This document shows positions 38,301 through 47,822 of a stretch of DNA of 64,000 nt, piece after piece; the first letter of the stretch is position 1, and the number at the start of each line of letters is the position of its first letter. A program made the position numbers and the translations under genes. Source of the stretch: Chrysopilus asiliformis (Eukaryota; Arthropoda; Insecta; Diptera; Rhagionidae); contig OZ035962.1 in assembly GCA_964034945.1 (NCBI GenBank), positions 83,411,942 to 83,475,941 on the forward strand, in the 5' to 3' direction. The notes under the pieces were generated by a model, which was not told the DNA's origin, did not search any database, and saw only the letters and a list, made by a program, of their open reading frames with translations.

Positions 38301-39354
38301 AAATTTATTCGATCATTAAACTGCTGAAAGCGACAAAAAATCACTTATGGTTTTTGATGGAATCATTAACTCCATTGTAGATTGTAATTTGGTGAAAATG
38401 GTGGAAAATAGCGAGAAAATCACTGAAAATATTGTAATTGGTAGAGGCGACCTAATCAGGAAATATTAACTTTAAACGAAACGTGGGTTCTGCATTCGCT
38501 TCTTGCTAGATGGAGGATGGAAGTGAACCAAACCAAGATGTATCTATCCCACGTCACTGCTTAAATCTCATGGATGGAAGGGTGCGGGCAACAAGCAACG
38601 GAGCTTCCCGCAATCTGAACTGGTGTTTGGGGCTGCTGATGCCTCGAAGAAGCTGACACGCAAGCAAACACGTCAGATTTCCGAGTGACAACAAAATGCT
38701 GTGCTAGGCGAAATTGAACTTCCAGCGTGGCCAAATCATAACCCAGTACGGCTCGTTATTCCCTATGGGATACGAGGCGAAATCAATCCCGATTAGACTG
38801 TTGGGATAATGCAGTGTGATCGGGAAGATGAATTTGCTTTTTACTTAGCTTCACATATGAAATCGCACAAGTTGAGTTTTTCCATTTCCTATGAAAATAT
38901 TGCAACACAGGAAGTTGGAAAAAATGCAACTGGTTGCAAAATTCAATTACCGCCCGGTTATTCCACAAAAGTGACACGTCACAGCCGACGAACATGGGAA
39001 TAATTGACAAAACATCTTCGACCAATCGGAGTCCGCCGCGCTACAAAGAAAGTCGCCGCATTTTCTTGAGGCTGGATTTTCTTGTCAAAATAACATGAAT
39101 TTGCACCATTTTCCAGCAAGGTGGTGGGGTCACCGTCGCACCCGCTCCCATCCTTGGCATGAATCCGAATCGGGAAATAGGACTAAAAGCGTTTGATACT
39201 CACAGAATTCCACCAGGATGAACTCGTTGTCCGTGGTGGCCGCTTTAAAGTTGCCTTTCGTCAGTACGAGAACCCCATCTTCAGTTTTGATTTCCTCCGA
39301 AGCCCACGAACTTGTGGCGACGAGAAGAAAACACGTTAGTACCGTTAATTGCAT
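23366..39354 (-). CDS. Pdi: Protein disulfide isomerase (PDI, P4HB type)
   Basis: Five exons on the minus strand: 39354-39204, 29871-29564, 25298-24574, 23735-23483 and 23422-23366, giving 497 residues with no stop. Role (established): ER-lumen thiol-disulfide oxidoreductase and chaperone that forms and reshuffles disulfides; it is also the beta subunit of prolyl 4-hydroxylase. Seen: signal peptide ([18 protein letters not shown]), a-b-b'-a' thioredoxin folds, two active sites APWCGHC (Cys55/Cys58 and Cys396/Cys399), the cis-proline contexts RGYPTIKFF and TSFPTIKLY, an acidic tail and a C-terminal KDEL retrieval signal. Both active sites straddle exon boundaries: exon 1 ends in VEF-Y, and exon 3 ends inside the Trp codon before the second CGHC. 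Intron 1 is 9.3 kb and intron 2 is 4.3 kb, both filled with transposons; the last intron is only 60 bases. Exons are markedly less AT-rich than their surroundings. Confidence 0.97.
24001..24427. mobile_element. Pogo-like TA-flanked MITE in Pdi intron 3 (427 bp)
   Basis: The left end 'cagtaaaaaagccgtgcg' and right end 'gatgcgttcactg' are imperfect inverted repeats flanked by TA (23999-24000 and 24428-24429). The subterminal words 'gcgtcgtgtcgc' and 'gcgcgacac' are inverted relative to each other. The ends are unusually rich in CG steps for this window. Non-coding. Confidence 0.65.
24513..24531. repeat. Poly-C tract (19 C) in Pdi intron 3
   Basis: A run of nineteen C sits about 40 bases from the donor site of the third Pdi exon (donor at 24573). 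Similar runs of 13 and 18 C occur at 30147-30159 and 34415-34432. Such runs are prone to sequencing error, so the length is approximate. Confidence 0.8.
25923..27360. mobile_element. hAT-like non-autonomous element with 8-bp duplication
   Basis: Ends 'cagggatgggaaacg' and 'cgtttcccgtccctg' are near-perfect inverted repeats, and the 8 bases 'atttatac' flank it exactly on both sides (25915-25922 and 27361-27368). A CAGGG-type end with an 8-bp duplication is diagnostic of the hAT superfamily. Subterminal words 'aacgtaacgaaat' are repeated many times on both sides. There is no transposase: the interior is non-coding and interrupted by a second MITE (26240-26828). It lies in Pdi intron 2, inserted in the extreme 5-prime end of HINE copy D. 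Confidence 0.85.
26240..26828. mobile_element. TA-flanked MITE nested in the hAT-like element
   Basis: Left end 'ggggccacatctatcag' and right end 'ctgatagatgtggccct' are inverted; the arms continue with 'ttttccatcag' and 'tgatggaaaa'. TA flanks both sides (26238-26239, 26829-26830). The element carries 'gcgccctgggct' near 26380 and 'cccgggctgtagccc' near 26557, which may be remnants of yet another insertion. Its GGGGCC end recalls the MITE at 7003-7243. Confidence 0.75.
27362..27956 (+). mobile_element. HINE/DINE-1-like element, copy D
   Basis: Plus-strand copy in Pdi intron 2: 5-prime 'tttatacccgtatggtgaaa', GTCY array (about 27499-27558), 3-prime subterminal 'caccatacgg', stem-loop 'attgccagattggcaac' and tail 'gttatg'. 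It carries a variant segment, 'gccgttcacttaaacttcg', before the 3-prime repeat that is shared only with copy E. This defines a subfamily. Confidence 0.8.
28706..29067. mobile_element. Inverted-repeat MITE with 'cggtattacac' ends
   Basis: 'gcggtattacacacggcaac', then 'gggcttacttaagcc', at the left is mirrored by 'ggcttattaagccc', 'gttgccgg' and 'gtgtaataccgg' at the right. It lies in Pdi intron 2. Several 'ggctta' words recur between the arms. The duplication is probably TA but is not certain. Confidence 0.6.
30147..30159. repeat. Poly-C tract (13 C) in Pdi intron 1
   Basis: Part of an oddly low-complexity stretch, 'gggata-C13-gactttt', followed by T- and A-rich runs (30160-30230). The minus-strand open frame crossing it (29911-30363) is not convincing as a gene. 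Confidence 0.7.
32171..32438 (-). mobile_element. HINE/DINE-1-like element, copy E (3-prime part)
   Basis: Minus-strand 3-prime portion only: tail, stem-loop, subterminal repeat, the variant segment 'cgaagtttaagtgaacggc' shared with copy D, and the inner region up to 'cgttttcgttcgta', where it breaks off. It lies in Pdi intron 1. Confidence 0.75.
32505..32683. mobile_element. TTAA-flanked piggyBac-like MITE (179 bp)
   Basis: The left arm 'ggcgcctccacacgttcaat', then 'gttacttgac', is mirrored by the right arm 'gtcaagtaac', 'attgaacgtgtggaggctcc' with one or two mismatches over 30 bases. The tetranucleotide TTAA flanks both ends (32501-32504 and 32684-32687), which is the piggyBac target signature. 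Internally, 'caagtaacattga' recurs. No transposase. Confidence 0.8.
33890..34440 (-). repeat. Second GTCY-containing dispersed repeat, ending in poly-C
   Basis: It has a GTCY array (about 33967-34026) and the layout phrases typical of such repeats ('gaactagagacttgaaattt', 'aaaatccaatcgg'), but the flanking sequence differs from the HINE copies. The block 'tttataaaggtaa' followed by 'catacat...aatccaatcgg' or similar occurs twice (34198-34264 and 34345-34408). It ends at an 18-C run (34415-34432). It is probably a related family or an old diverged copy in Pdi intron 1. Confidence 0.5.
34665..36086. mobile_element. TIR element carrying an inverted insert
   Basis: 'tgtacacggtatagaaaata' followed by 'gacgagacctct' (34671-34702) faces its near inverse at 36047-36086 ('ctctcgtctattttccctat', then 'cgtgtagacc'), giving terminal repeats of about 30 bases. 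Inside, at 35043-35054 and 35860-35871, a second inverted pair ('gtgagtcgacgt' and 'acgtcgactcac') brackets the 750-base unit at 35100-35852. This looks like a transposon that received, or is composed of, a second repeat. It lies wholly in Pdi intron 1. Confidence 0.55.
35100..35852 (-). repeat. 750-bp repeat unit, copy 1 (inverted)
   Basis: This is the reverse complement of the units at 36087-36836 and 36837-37580. Shared landmarks include 'gtgcaccaagggcaacttcg' (copy 1, plus strand) and 'gtggtagtggatgcccgaga'. Copies 1 and 2 form an imperfect palindrome with about 230 bases between the arms. The open frames common to all copies are stop-bounded by chance and conserved only because the DNA is duplicated. 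Confidence 0.8.
36087..36836 (+). repeat. 750-bp repeat unit, copy 2
   Basis: It starts 'agggccaggaaagctttcaa' immediately after 'gtgtagacc' and ends in 'gtgtagacc', from which copy 3 starts directly. It is inverted relative to copy 1 and direct relative to copy 3. Differences between copies are scattered substitutions and small indels, so the duplications are fairly recent but not identical. Confidence 0.8.
36837..37580 (+). repeat. 750-bp repeat unit, copy 3
   Basis: A head-to-tail tandem copy of the preceding unit. It ends 'ccactggtgtagacg' near 37580. Relative to copies 1 and 2 it has a small internal duplication near 37245-37290 ('catgattttcagcagtgt' then 'catgattttgagcagtgt'). Confidence 0.8.
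37581..39203. other. Rest of Pdi intron 1, with an unrecognised small ORF
   Basis: A plus-strand frame at 38048-38302 encodes 84 residues with lysine-rich stretches ([22 protein letters not shown]). I do not recognise it and see no splice or promoter context. A second open patch at 38783-39025, with frames on both strands, is less AT-rich and contains phrases such as 'cgacgaacatgggaat'; it may be an old transposon-derived coding remnant. Nothing else stands out. Confidence 0.3.
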
Positions 39355-42300
39355 TTTTCCTTTGTTAAACTATAATTTACACTCTTGCTACACGCACTTA
39401 ACTGCAACGCTGGCTGATTTGTGATCGCCTAGAACTGATTTTGCTATTTAAAACCGAGCCGGCTCTCCCGAATGTCTAATAACTGAATGCCGCGAGTTTC
39501 ACAAATTTAAGAACTTTTCCTTCGCTTTCCGTGAACCAACACACACAAATAAGCGCTTCATTCGAGTTCAGGGGCAGTTTGGTACTGCATTGCGCTCTAG
39601 TACATTTTCTGTAGCGGGAACTTCAAAAACCGAGTCGACGAGATAAATTTCTTGCAGGAAAATTTTCTTTATTTTTATGAAAACGTAAATAAAAATATCT
39701 GATGTGAACAGCACATGACTATCTTAAACAATATCTACCTTCCCACCCAATTTACACTATTACCTGACAAAAACCTATTATTTTACAAAATATTAATTTT
39801 TTTTTACGAAATCTGAAATATATCAGTAACGGTAAAAGATATCAAATTACGGCATACAAAAAAATCGTAGAAAATGTTCTCTTTTTTTAATCTTACAAAA
39901 TGAAGCACCGAAACTACTACAAAATTTTTCAGTATTCTAGTTACTTTCGACAATTATGAAAGTCGTATCAAAATTCGTGTTACCAGTGCATAAGAGATTA
40001 ATTTTGCGTTTCACCTTTTCATTTTTATACCCGTATGGTGAAACCAAAGGGTATATTAACTTTGCCTTACCGTTTGTAACGCCAAGATCCCGTCATCACA
40101 CACAAAAATGAATTACACCAGTGTGTTTAGAATGATAAAAATAATTAATTTCTGCATGTCCGTCCGTCTGTCCGTCTGTCCGTCTGTCTGTCTGTCCGTC
40201 TGTCTGTCCGTCTGTCTGTCTGTCTGTCTATCTGTGGCGCGGATTGCGGGCGCCCGGATTGAGCTAGAAACTTGAAATTTGGCACAGATCCGTTTTTCGT
40301 AAAATGCGAGGCTAAGTTCGTTAATGGGCAAAAATGGACCATTAGGGGGGGTACCCCCCATACGAACGAAAACGGTTTTTGTGAATATCTCAAAAACGGT
40401 GCATCTTATCGAAAAAGTCCAAGAACAAAAGTTATTTAGGATATGATTCTACATAAAACTCCCATACATCAAAATCCGATTGGAATAAATTTTAAAAATT
40501 CTTATTGGAAAGTTTGACTTCAAAGTGGAATTTTGGTACAACTGTTCGAATTTTGATACGAATATCACCATACGGGTCTCCAATGATTGCCAGATTGGCA
40601 ATTATAGCTTTTGTTATGTTTTACTTTCAGATTACGTTGAACTTTTGATATTTTTGATTGCTGTCTTATTTCATTGTCAAATTACTCACCATTAAGACTA
40701 AAGAAAGATTCAGTATTGTATTCTTATTGATAAATATAAATGCCAATAAACCTTAAAATGAATATCCAGCCCATTTCAATATACTTATTACAAAAGCTTT
40801 TTAAATTAATTTGAAAAATCAACAACCTCCATTATTGCTTTCATACCAGTCTAGACAATTTTAATAAAGTATTTTTTGAATCGGCGGTAAAAAGTAAATT
40901 TCAATAGATTTACTCAGGTGCAATAATTAATTTCAGAGTCGTCTACCTTTAGCTCACTAAGCTCCTCGCATGCTTACAATTTGTATCTATAGCACAGAAA
41001 TATATCCCATAGAATGCGCCTTACTTGAAAAGCCCGTATAAAGAAATGGGCCAAAAACACTAATGCTTTCTCTATTTTCATAAGCCTAAAATTTATTTGC
41101 ATACCATAGTGAAATGAATCCAGAATTGCCAACTTTGCTTTTATCAAGTTTCAAATTAAAAATGAATTTTAGCTTTTAAGTGAACTACAAACATTCTATA
41201 TTCCAAAACGAAGCATGATATATTTATCTCCTTTCCCCATAATAATATTTTGACATTTCAGTGGCCTATTTGAGATAGCAAAACACGATATCTATTCTAA
41301 TTCCGATATATGTGATCTATAGCGACAGAGCTATAATAAACGCAAATATTACCAACTTGATCACATTTTAAGTTCTATCCAGTGCTGCACCTTGATGATC
41401 TCGGAATAGTAGTAGTTGGTGACCAAAAATAGTAGTAGATTCAGAAAAATTAATGTTAACATCGAGTTGCCATACCATCTCAAAACTATCTTTCATTTTT
41501 CTTTTCAATAATGAAGCGCTCATGCCGTGATTCATATTGGGGAAAACAATTTCTAGGTTTTGTTGACAATAATGGAAACTTGCAGTATTTGAAATGTGTA
41601 TACATAGGCAAAAAGATAAATTTTGAACGCCATTATAATGCTTTGTAATTCCATTCCAGAGCTCTGGCAGACGACAGAATAAAAATGTCGAGTTTATTTT
41701 AAATCAAAATTTTGTGGTCCACTGTGGTCATATGACATCAGCTTGCCACTGAGAACGTGAGTGCGCCACTATCTCAATTTTGCAATAATAAACCAAAAAA
41801 TTGCGAGCAAGGGTAATTCAACACATCTAAATTGGACATCTCTGATTTATTTAGTCTTTGACTAATTACAACATTTTTTCACACCGTTTTTCCATTTTAA
41901 CTTTTATTTTATTATGTGTTCTTTTCATATTGGTCTTTTTCCAATTTTTGAACACATCAAAACGAATATTTCTGGTAATTTTTCAAAGGTTAATTTCAAT
42001 ATTGAAGACATTTATTTTAAAAATTTGCAACATTTCTCACAAACTATATCTGTATTTTTATCCTTTTTAACTTTTTAAAAACAAAATTTCGTTTATAATT
42101 CTTTAAAAGACGATAAATTTAATATCTATTACTTTTTTTCATAATTTGTACTGTCTTTTAGGAATTAGTCACATATTTATTTATTAAAATGTTTTTTGGC
42201 AATTAAAAAAATCAGAAAAACTTCGTAAAGAAGCCACAATTTTGCGTGGGTAGTAAAACTTGAATTTGCGAAGCAGAAACCATTCACAAAATTAAGTTTC

Positions 42301-43246
42301 CAAACTGTTACTTTTCTGCCACTCCATACAAAGCTTCAAATTATTCAGTAAACAAATCTTTTTTTACGGCTGTTGGCGCCATTCCAGCATACCTATGTAG
42401 ATCCAAGTTTCGATAACCGAATATCTCAATAATCTCTTCACTCTACAATAAAGCGAAAATATAAAGAAATTATTTTAAAGTCGATATTGCCGTTACTATC
42501 CTAGTCTGACTCCTTAACACAGCCTCCGACCAATAATTTCAAAACTAATAATTTCAGAGAAATTAAATTATAATAACTTTTTTCAGGTCGTTTGTAGTTC
42601 CGATCTCCAAAGAACTACCTTCTGCAGTAGAATTCGCAGTATCGGAAGGGGATTCTTCTGATGCTGAAAAAGAAGTTAAATCTATATAAAAACTGGTATT
42701 TCGATTTCTTTTTGATTTTTTATACTTGAATGACTCATTTGCCATGATAATAAAAAGATCGTAGCAAACTACTCAACACGCCAATGCACCATTAATTGAT
42801 TTGGGAGTGAAATTTTGACAATCTTTAGTAATTTGTAACAAAACTATTTATAAAAAAATACTTCAGATTAAAAATAAGCGCTGGTATATCTTAAAAGCTT
42901 CCCGGTAAGTAGACTGGAAAATACCAGTATACCTAAGAAAAAATACTGGAAAACCACTGATCAAATCTCTAGATGATTATAACAACAACAAAAGAATTAG
43001 AGATTCTTTTAGCGATGAGATCGCTTGAAATAAGTGTTCATAATTGAGGATCAACAGTCGAAGCAGTCCAGTTTAGCCGTGAAAACATTAACTTCTTCTC
43101 TACTATCGCCATTCGAACGTTTTGCATGTTTTGTTCTTATCTGTGAATTCTACGATTTTTACAGAATTCCAAGTCACGAAGGTCGTGTTAAAAAATATAT
43201 TTATCAATATTCAGTTTGCATTAAAACTGTGAAAGCATAAGTGAAG
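39355..43246. other. Intergenic region between Pdi and GNBP
   Basis: The first 200 bases are the Pdi 5-prime flank (no clear ER-stress element seen). At about 39690-39850 there is a fragment of the 56-58 kb repeat family ('aacagcacatgact', 'ggtaaaagatatcaa'). HINE copy F follows. A minus-strand frame at 42563-42745 (60 residues, serine-rich, with SKRNRNTSFYIDLTSF) is not recognised and may be an isolated exon or chance. A GATA-type CTTATCT at 43136-43142 lies 105 bases before the GNBP start. Confidence 0.4.
40023..40621 (+). mobile_element. HINE/DINE-1-like element, copy F (complete)
   Basis: Plus-strand complete copy: 5-prime 'tttatacccgtatggtga', GTCY array (about 40157-40230), 3-prime subterminal 'caccatacgggtct', stem-loop 'attgccagattggcaat' and tail 'tatagcttttgttatg'. 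It is very similar to copy B. The long open frames over the array read as Arg-Gln-Thr-Asp repeats and are not genes. Confidence 0.8.
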
Positions 43247-46200
43247 ATGTTCCAAAGTGGACAAAGAATTTTTATTCTAGCCATAAGTTTGTGTTTTCTG
43301 GACCTTATTTGCGCCTACAGTATCCCAACACCAAAAGTAGAACCGATTTCACCAAAAGGATTACGTATCTCAATTCCAGGTAAGTTTGAATTTCCATCAA
43401 AAACATATTTTGATTAATATCAGTTGTCGATTTAATTTTTTATTAAATTTTTTTTTATGGTTTTTCATTTATTTACTCTGTTGGTAAGGAATTTTTGTGA
43501 TTAAAAAAAACTCGTTGAACTTGCATTTAAACTTAAACTTTCAATATTTCTACATTCTAATGTACTTACAGCAAATATTGGCAAAAAGAAAATTTCTTGA
43601 AGTTAGTCTGGTCTTCTTCGCGTGCGCATATTTTTTTATTTAAGAGATAACACTTTTGAAGGTTTTCCCCGAAAATTTTCTTATTAAAAACGCAGTATTT
43701 TTTGTCCAAACGCAGTTATGTTTGAATGTATTTACAAAATATCACTCCAAGAAAATAATTGATTTTAACATATACATAAATAAGGTGACCAACTATTTTT
43801 CAGGAAAACCGTAGCGTAATTTGCAGATATTTTTAGTTGCTCTATTAATTCTCTAAAATAGCGAATGGAAAAAGGGGTTTTACTTATAATAGGCTGGCCA
43901 TACTTATGTTGAGTCAATCCAATAGAAGATTAGGCGAGGTAAATCTTGGAATGACTGACAAGAAATAATAGTCGATCAATAAATGAAATCCAGAAAAAAA
44001 TGTGAATTTTTTAAACAGAATGGGACAATGATTTAAATTAAGATTTTTCGTATTTTTCGGAAATAAATGGAATTCAACCTTTTACAAATCATATTCATCT
44101 AGAAAATTTCTAGTAGTTCCGTCATAGTGATCAATTTAATGTTTTATAAAGAATTTTTGATTTTTGATATTCAGCCACACCGAAATTAATAACTATTTTT
44201 TTTTTAATTTATGACAATGTCTGGATATTTTTTAATTCAAAAAATCTTCACACAAATATTTGTAAAATGATAAAATCATCAAAAGCTGAAGTCAATCTGT
44301 AAAATGCTGAAATTGGTCTATAAAAAAGCTTTATTTGATTTGCAAATAGATTATTTTGACCTGTAACATAGTTGATTTGATGTGTAAAAGCATTTATTTC
44401 GACTAAAAAAACAAGTACAAAAATCATAACTCTTCCCGCATTGAATAACAATTAATACTGCACAACATACTTTTTGCTGCCAAAGATTTTACAATCTTTT
44501 TAGGATAATTTGACGTCGCTGATTCCGAATCTGCAAGTGGTTTGGCCAGCTTACCTCTGTATTTTGAGGAAATCCCAAAAAAAGATTTTTTGTTTTCGAA
44601 AAAATTGCTTATAAACAGAAAAATTTCATTTTTTATTTTTGTTAATTTTTAACAAAATTTTAGAGTAATCCGAATCTGGAAATAGTGGAAATAAAACCGA
44701 AAATTAGACATTTTTTTTCAATATTGAAAATTTAGAAACCTTTCTTTCGGATAACGATCTTTGAATTGCTAAAAACATGCTAGAACCACCATTAAAATTC
44801 CCATTTCTTTGTAAACGGCTGTCCATGAACTACTCCACATTTTTCGGGGGAGAGGGGAGTCGGCATTATTAAACAAAATTCGTGAAGAAATCGCGAACAT
44901 TTAAGGCAAGTGGGGATTTGAAAAGCCTAAAATTAGTGTGATATATTTTATTAAACAGCCCCCAAACAATCTAAAATGTAAAAACTATTCTTTTCAATGT
45001 CCTCAGATGAGCCTGGAATTGTGATATTTGCGGTCCACGGAGCAGTCGGACGAGAGTTATCCGGACAGGAGCAGGGTGACTTCAGTGGAGAGATAGAGAG
45101 CGCAGTAAACGGCCGGTGGTCATATGAAAATAAAAGAGTCTTCTTCGAAACAGGAGACACCGTCTATTTCTGGATACATGTCCAACACGAACGAGTTGCC
45201 TACAAGATTCTAAATGCGAGAGCCACCATGCTCTCTGATGGATCTGTGCGGGTAGAGGGTCCTGGAATCAGTTCAGTTATACAGCCCACAGGACCAGTTA
45301 CAGATCAGCCACCAACTCAACCCCCAATTCGAGATCCTCCCACTCATCCGCCCACTGAACCCCCCACAAGGCAGCCCCCAATCACAAGGCCTTCTCAGCC
45401 CTGCGTTGAGTCGATCACGCAAGTGCGGGGTCGCAACGTATGCCGGGGGGAACTCATATTCGAAGATGACTTCGATACCCTGGATTGGTCCAAATGGTCA
45501 AGAGAGGTTCGAATACCGTTGGATCGAGACGATGCAGATTTCGTTTCATTTCAAAGCCGGCCAGAAAACTGTTATGTTAGTAACGGAAAGTTGTTCATTG
45601 TTCCGAATCTCTTGACGGAAGTTTCAGGATTCAATGACATGGCCATTCGAAGAGGACTTTTGGATCTAGGAAATGAGTAAATTTAAGCCTTTACAATGAA
45701 AAGCAACTGGAACTAATTGAAAACTCTGTTTTAGATGTACCGGAACGATCGATATTGCGCACGAATGCAGAAGACAAGCGAAATTTTCTACGATCCTGCC
45801 TCCAATTGTGTCTGCGCGTATTCGGACAAAGGATTCCTTTTCGTTTATGTACGGCCGCATTGAGATTCGTGCGAAACTTCCAACTGGCGATTGGCTGTTT
45901 CCACGTAAGTTCTGTAAAAATTCCTAGATTTTGTTAAGAACTGTCCTATTGTTTGTTTTTGTAGAGATTTTCCTAGAACCCCAATCAAATGTTTACGGTG
46001 TAGTTGGATACGCATCAGGACAGATACGTGTTGCCTTCATTCGTTCCAATGAAATACTTGAATCTGCTGAAAATCTCCAAATCGATGGGCATAGATTATC
46101 AGGAGGGGTAGTTCTCACCCCCGGCGAATCGCTCCGGGAGACTTGGCTGAAGAGTAAATTTAGCGATGAGCACTGGGCGAAAAATTACCACGTCTACAGT

Positions 46201-46623
46201 CTAACATGGACGGATCAATCAATTTCGCTGGCTGTTGATAATGAAACCTACGCTGTGATACCGTCGGGATTCAAGAATTCTTTTGCAGCGCGAAACATCA
46301 CAAATTCCCAGTACTGGACGAGTGGATCCAATATGGCACCTTTTGACAAAGAAGTGAGAAGGGTTATTTTTTTAATTTTAAAAAATTAGTTGTAAAACTT
46401 TTATTTATTTCAGTTCCATATCGCGTTAGGAGTCTCCGCTGGAGGAATGTCTGATTTCCCAAATAGATGTAAAACTGGTACGAATCGAGTTGAAAAACCA
46501 TGGAGCAATACAAGTCCTAAGGGTGAATTATTCTTCTACAAAAAATTGAACGTTTGGCATCGAACGTGGCGTGGTGATGATGTGGGATTGAAAGTAGACT
46601 ACGTTAGAGTTTGGGCGCTATGA
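43247..46623 (+). CDS. GNBP: GNBP / beta-1,3-glucan recognition protein
   Basis: Five exons: 43247-43379, 45007-45676, 45735-45904, 45965-46353 and 46414-46623, giving 523 residues. Family role (established): secreted pattern-recognition protein of arthropod haemolymph that binds microbial beta-1,3-glucan or related surface sugars and feeds Toll and prophenoloxidase activation. Seen: a signal peptide (ILAISLCFLDLICAYS), an N-terminal CBM39-type domain (about 28-115; SIPDEPGIVIFAVHG, GDFSGEI), a Pro/Thr linker (about 138-175), and a GH16-type laminarinase fold (about 195-520; FEDDFDTLDWSKW, FMYGRIEIRAKLPTGDWLFP, VDYVRVW). Where active GH16 enzymes have E-x-D-x-(x)-E, this protein reads Q325-I-F-L-E329, so the nucleophile is lost and it should bind without cleaving. 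Intron 1 is 1.6 kb; the others are 58 to 60 bases. A GATA motif lies upstream; I found no clear kappa-B site. Confidence 0.93.
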
Positions 46624-46640
46624 TGTAATATAGTAGTAAT

Positions 46641-46646
46641 AATAAA
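46641..46646 (+). terminator. Polyadenylation signal of GNBP
   Basis: AATAAA, 18 bases after the TGA at 46621-46623. The 3-prime untranslated region would be very short, around 40 bases. Confidence 0.6.
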
Positions 46647-46770
46647 AGGTTTTTGATGAGATTTTTTTATTTAGGTACTTCTGTAATTAAAAGAAAGTGG
46701 TTATTAGTAATGTAAGCTTAAATACTACAAAAAAACTAAGAGGGGTGTGAATGTTAACCCTAAAATGCGC

Positions 46771-46838
46771 AGAGTTCAGATGAACAGAGTTCAGGTGAAC
46801 AGAGTTCAAATGAACAGAGTTCAGATGAACAGAGTTCA
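46771..46838. repeat. 15-bp minisatellite, about 4.5 copies
   Basis: The unit 'agagttcagatgaac' repeats head to tail with single substitutions. It translates in both directions as short repeats (VHLNS and NRVQM), which explains the open frames there. It lies 80 bases before the mariner element. Confidence 0.85.
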
Positions 46839-46917
46839 ACGCAAGAAAACCAAATCCCGATATATCCATTGTGGAAAAAATTATTATAAGCAGATTGCTA
46901 TTTTAAGCAGACAGATA

Positions 46918-47822
46918 ACACATGGATCAATAAGTCCCGAGACTAACCCAGAGATGACGCTCGTAGTAAACCAGTAACCACGTCTTTCTAGAGTACTAAC
47001 CTTTGCTTGAAACGTGTCAAAATTTTAAGTCGATCGGACCAGAAACAGCTGAGTTATCGAGGTTGGAGTAAAGTCGTTTTGTAGTTTGTTTAAAAAATGG
47101 AAAAAACCGAGTTTCGTGTTCTGATAAAACATTGTTTTTTAATGGGTAAAAACACCGTGCAAGCGAAACAATGGATTGAAAAATGTTACCCGGACTCTTG
47201 TCCATCAAAAGCAACGATTTGTCGGTGGTTTGCCGAGTTTAAACGTGGTCGTACCGACACAAATGACGCGGAACGCTCGGGTAGACCTGTGGAAGCCGTT
47301 ACACCGGAAAATGTGAGTGAAGTGACAAAAATTATAATGAAAGATCGTAAAGTGAAGCTCCGTGAGATTGCTGAGATAACACAGATATCATATGGAAGTG
47401 CATTTACTATCCTTCATGAAAAATTGAGCATGAAAAAGGTTTTTTCCAAGTGGGTGCCGCGATTGCTTTCGATGAAACAAAAACAGCAACGAGTCGATGA
47501 TTCAGAAAGCTGTTTATCGCTATTTACTCGCAATAAAAAAGATTTCTTGCGTCGTTACGTGACCATGGACGAAACATGGATACATCACTACACTCCAGAG
47601 TCGAAGCGGCAGTCATCTGAGTGGCGCACAGCTGGCGAAAGCCGTCCGAAGCGTCCGAAAACGCAGCAGTCAGCTGGCAAAGTCATGGCGTCAGTTTTTT
47701 GGGATACGCATGGCGTGACGATTGTATCACCCTAAAAGGTGATTATATTGATGAATAAAAAAAAATTTTGCAAAAAAAATGTTGTTTTCATTGTTAGTCT
47801 CGGGACTTATTGATCCATGTGT
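46918..47822 (+). mobile_element. Deleted mariner element with matching ends
   Basis: The two ends match for about 30 bases as inverted repeats ('acacatggatcaataagtcc', then 'cgagactaac'), each flanked by TA (46916-46917 and 47823-47824). At 905 bases it is shorter than the usual 1.3 kb mariner because the catalytic region is deleted. It lies between GNBP and TEFM. The near-identity of the ends suggests recent insertion. Confidence 0.9.
47097..47758 (+). pseudogene. Mariner transposase, internally deleted
   Basis: An open frame runs from 47097 to 47735 (212 residues). It has the paired helix-turn-helix DNA-binding region (KATICRWFAEFKRGRTDT; LREIAEITQISYGSAFTIL), the linker and the first catalytic aspartate in VTMDETWIHHYTPE. 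It then reads SVFWDTHGVTIVSP and stops, while a one-base-shifted frame gives LKGDYIDE and a stop at 47756-47758, which is the usual mariner C-terminus. A deletion of roughly 120 codons therefore removed the second and third aspartates of the D,D34D triad. It could still make a DNA-binding fragment but not a transposase. Confidence 0.9.

Noticed and set aside
40113..40393. Open frames with Arg-Gln-Thr-Asp repeats
   Set aside because: They translate the GTCY array of HINE copy F; the same artefact occurs in copies A and B.
43034..43240. 68-codon frame directly upstream of the GNBP start
   Set aside because: It ends seven bases before the GNBP ATG and most likely is 5-prime untranslated sequence; no similarity seen.
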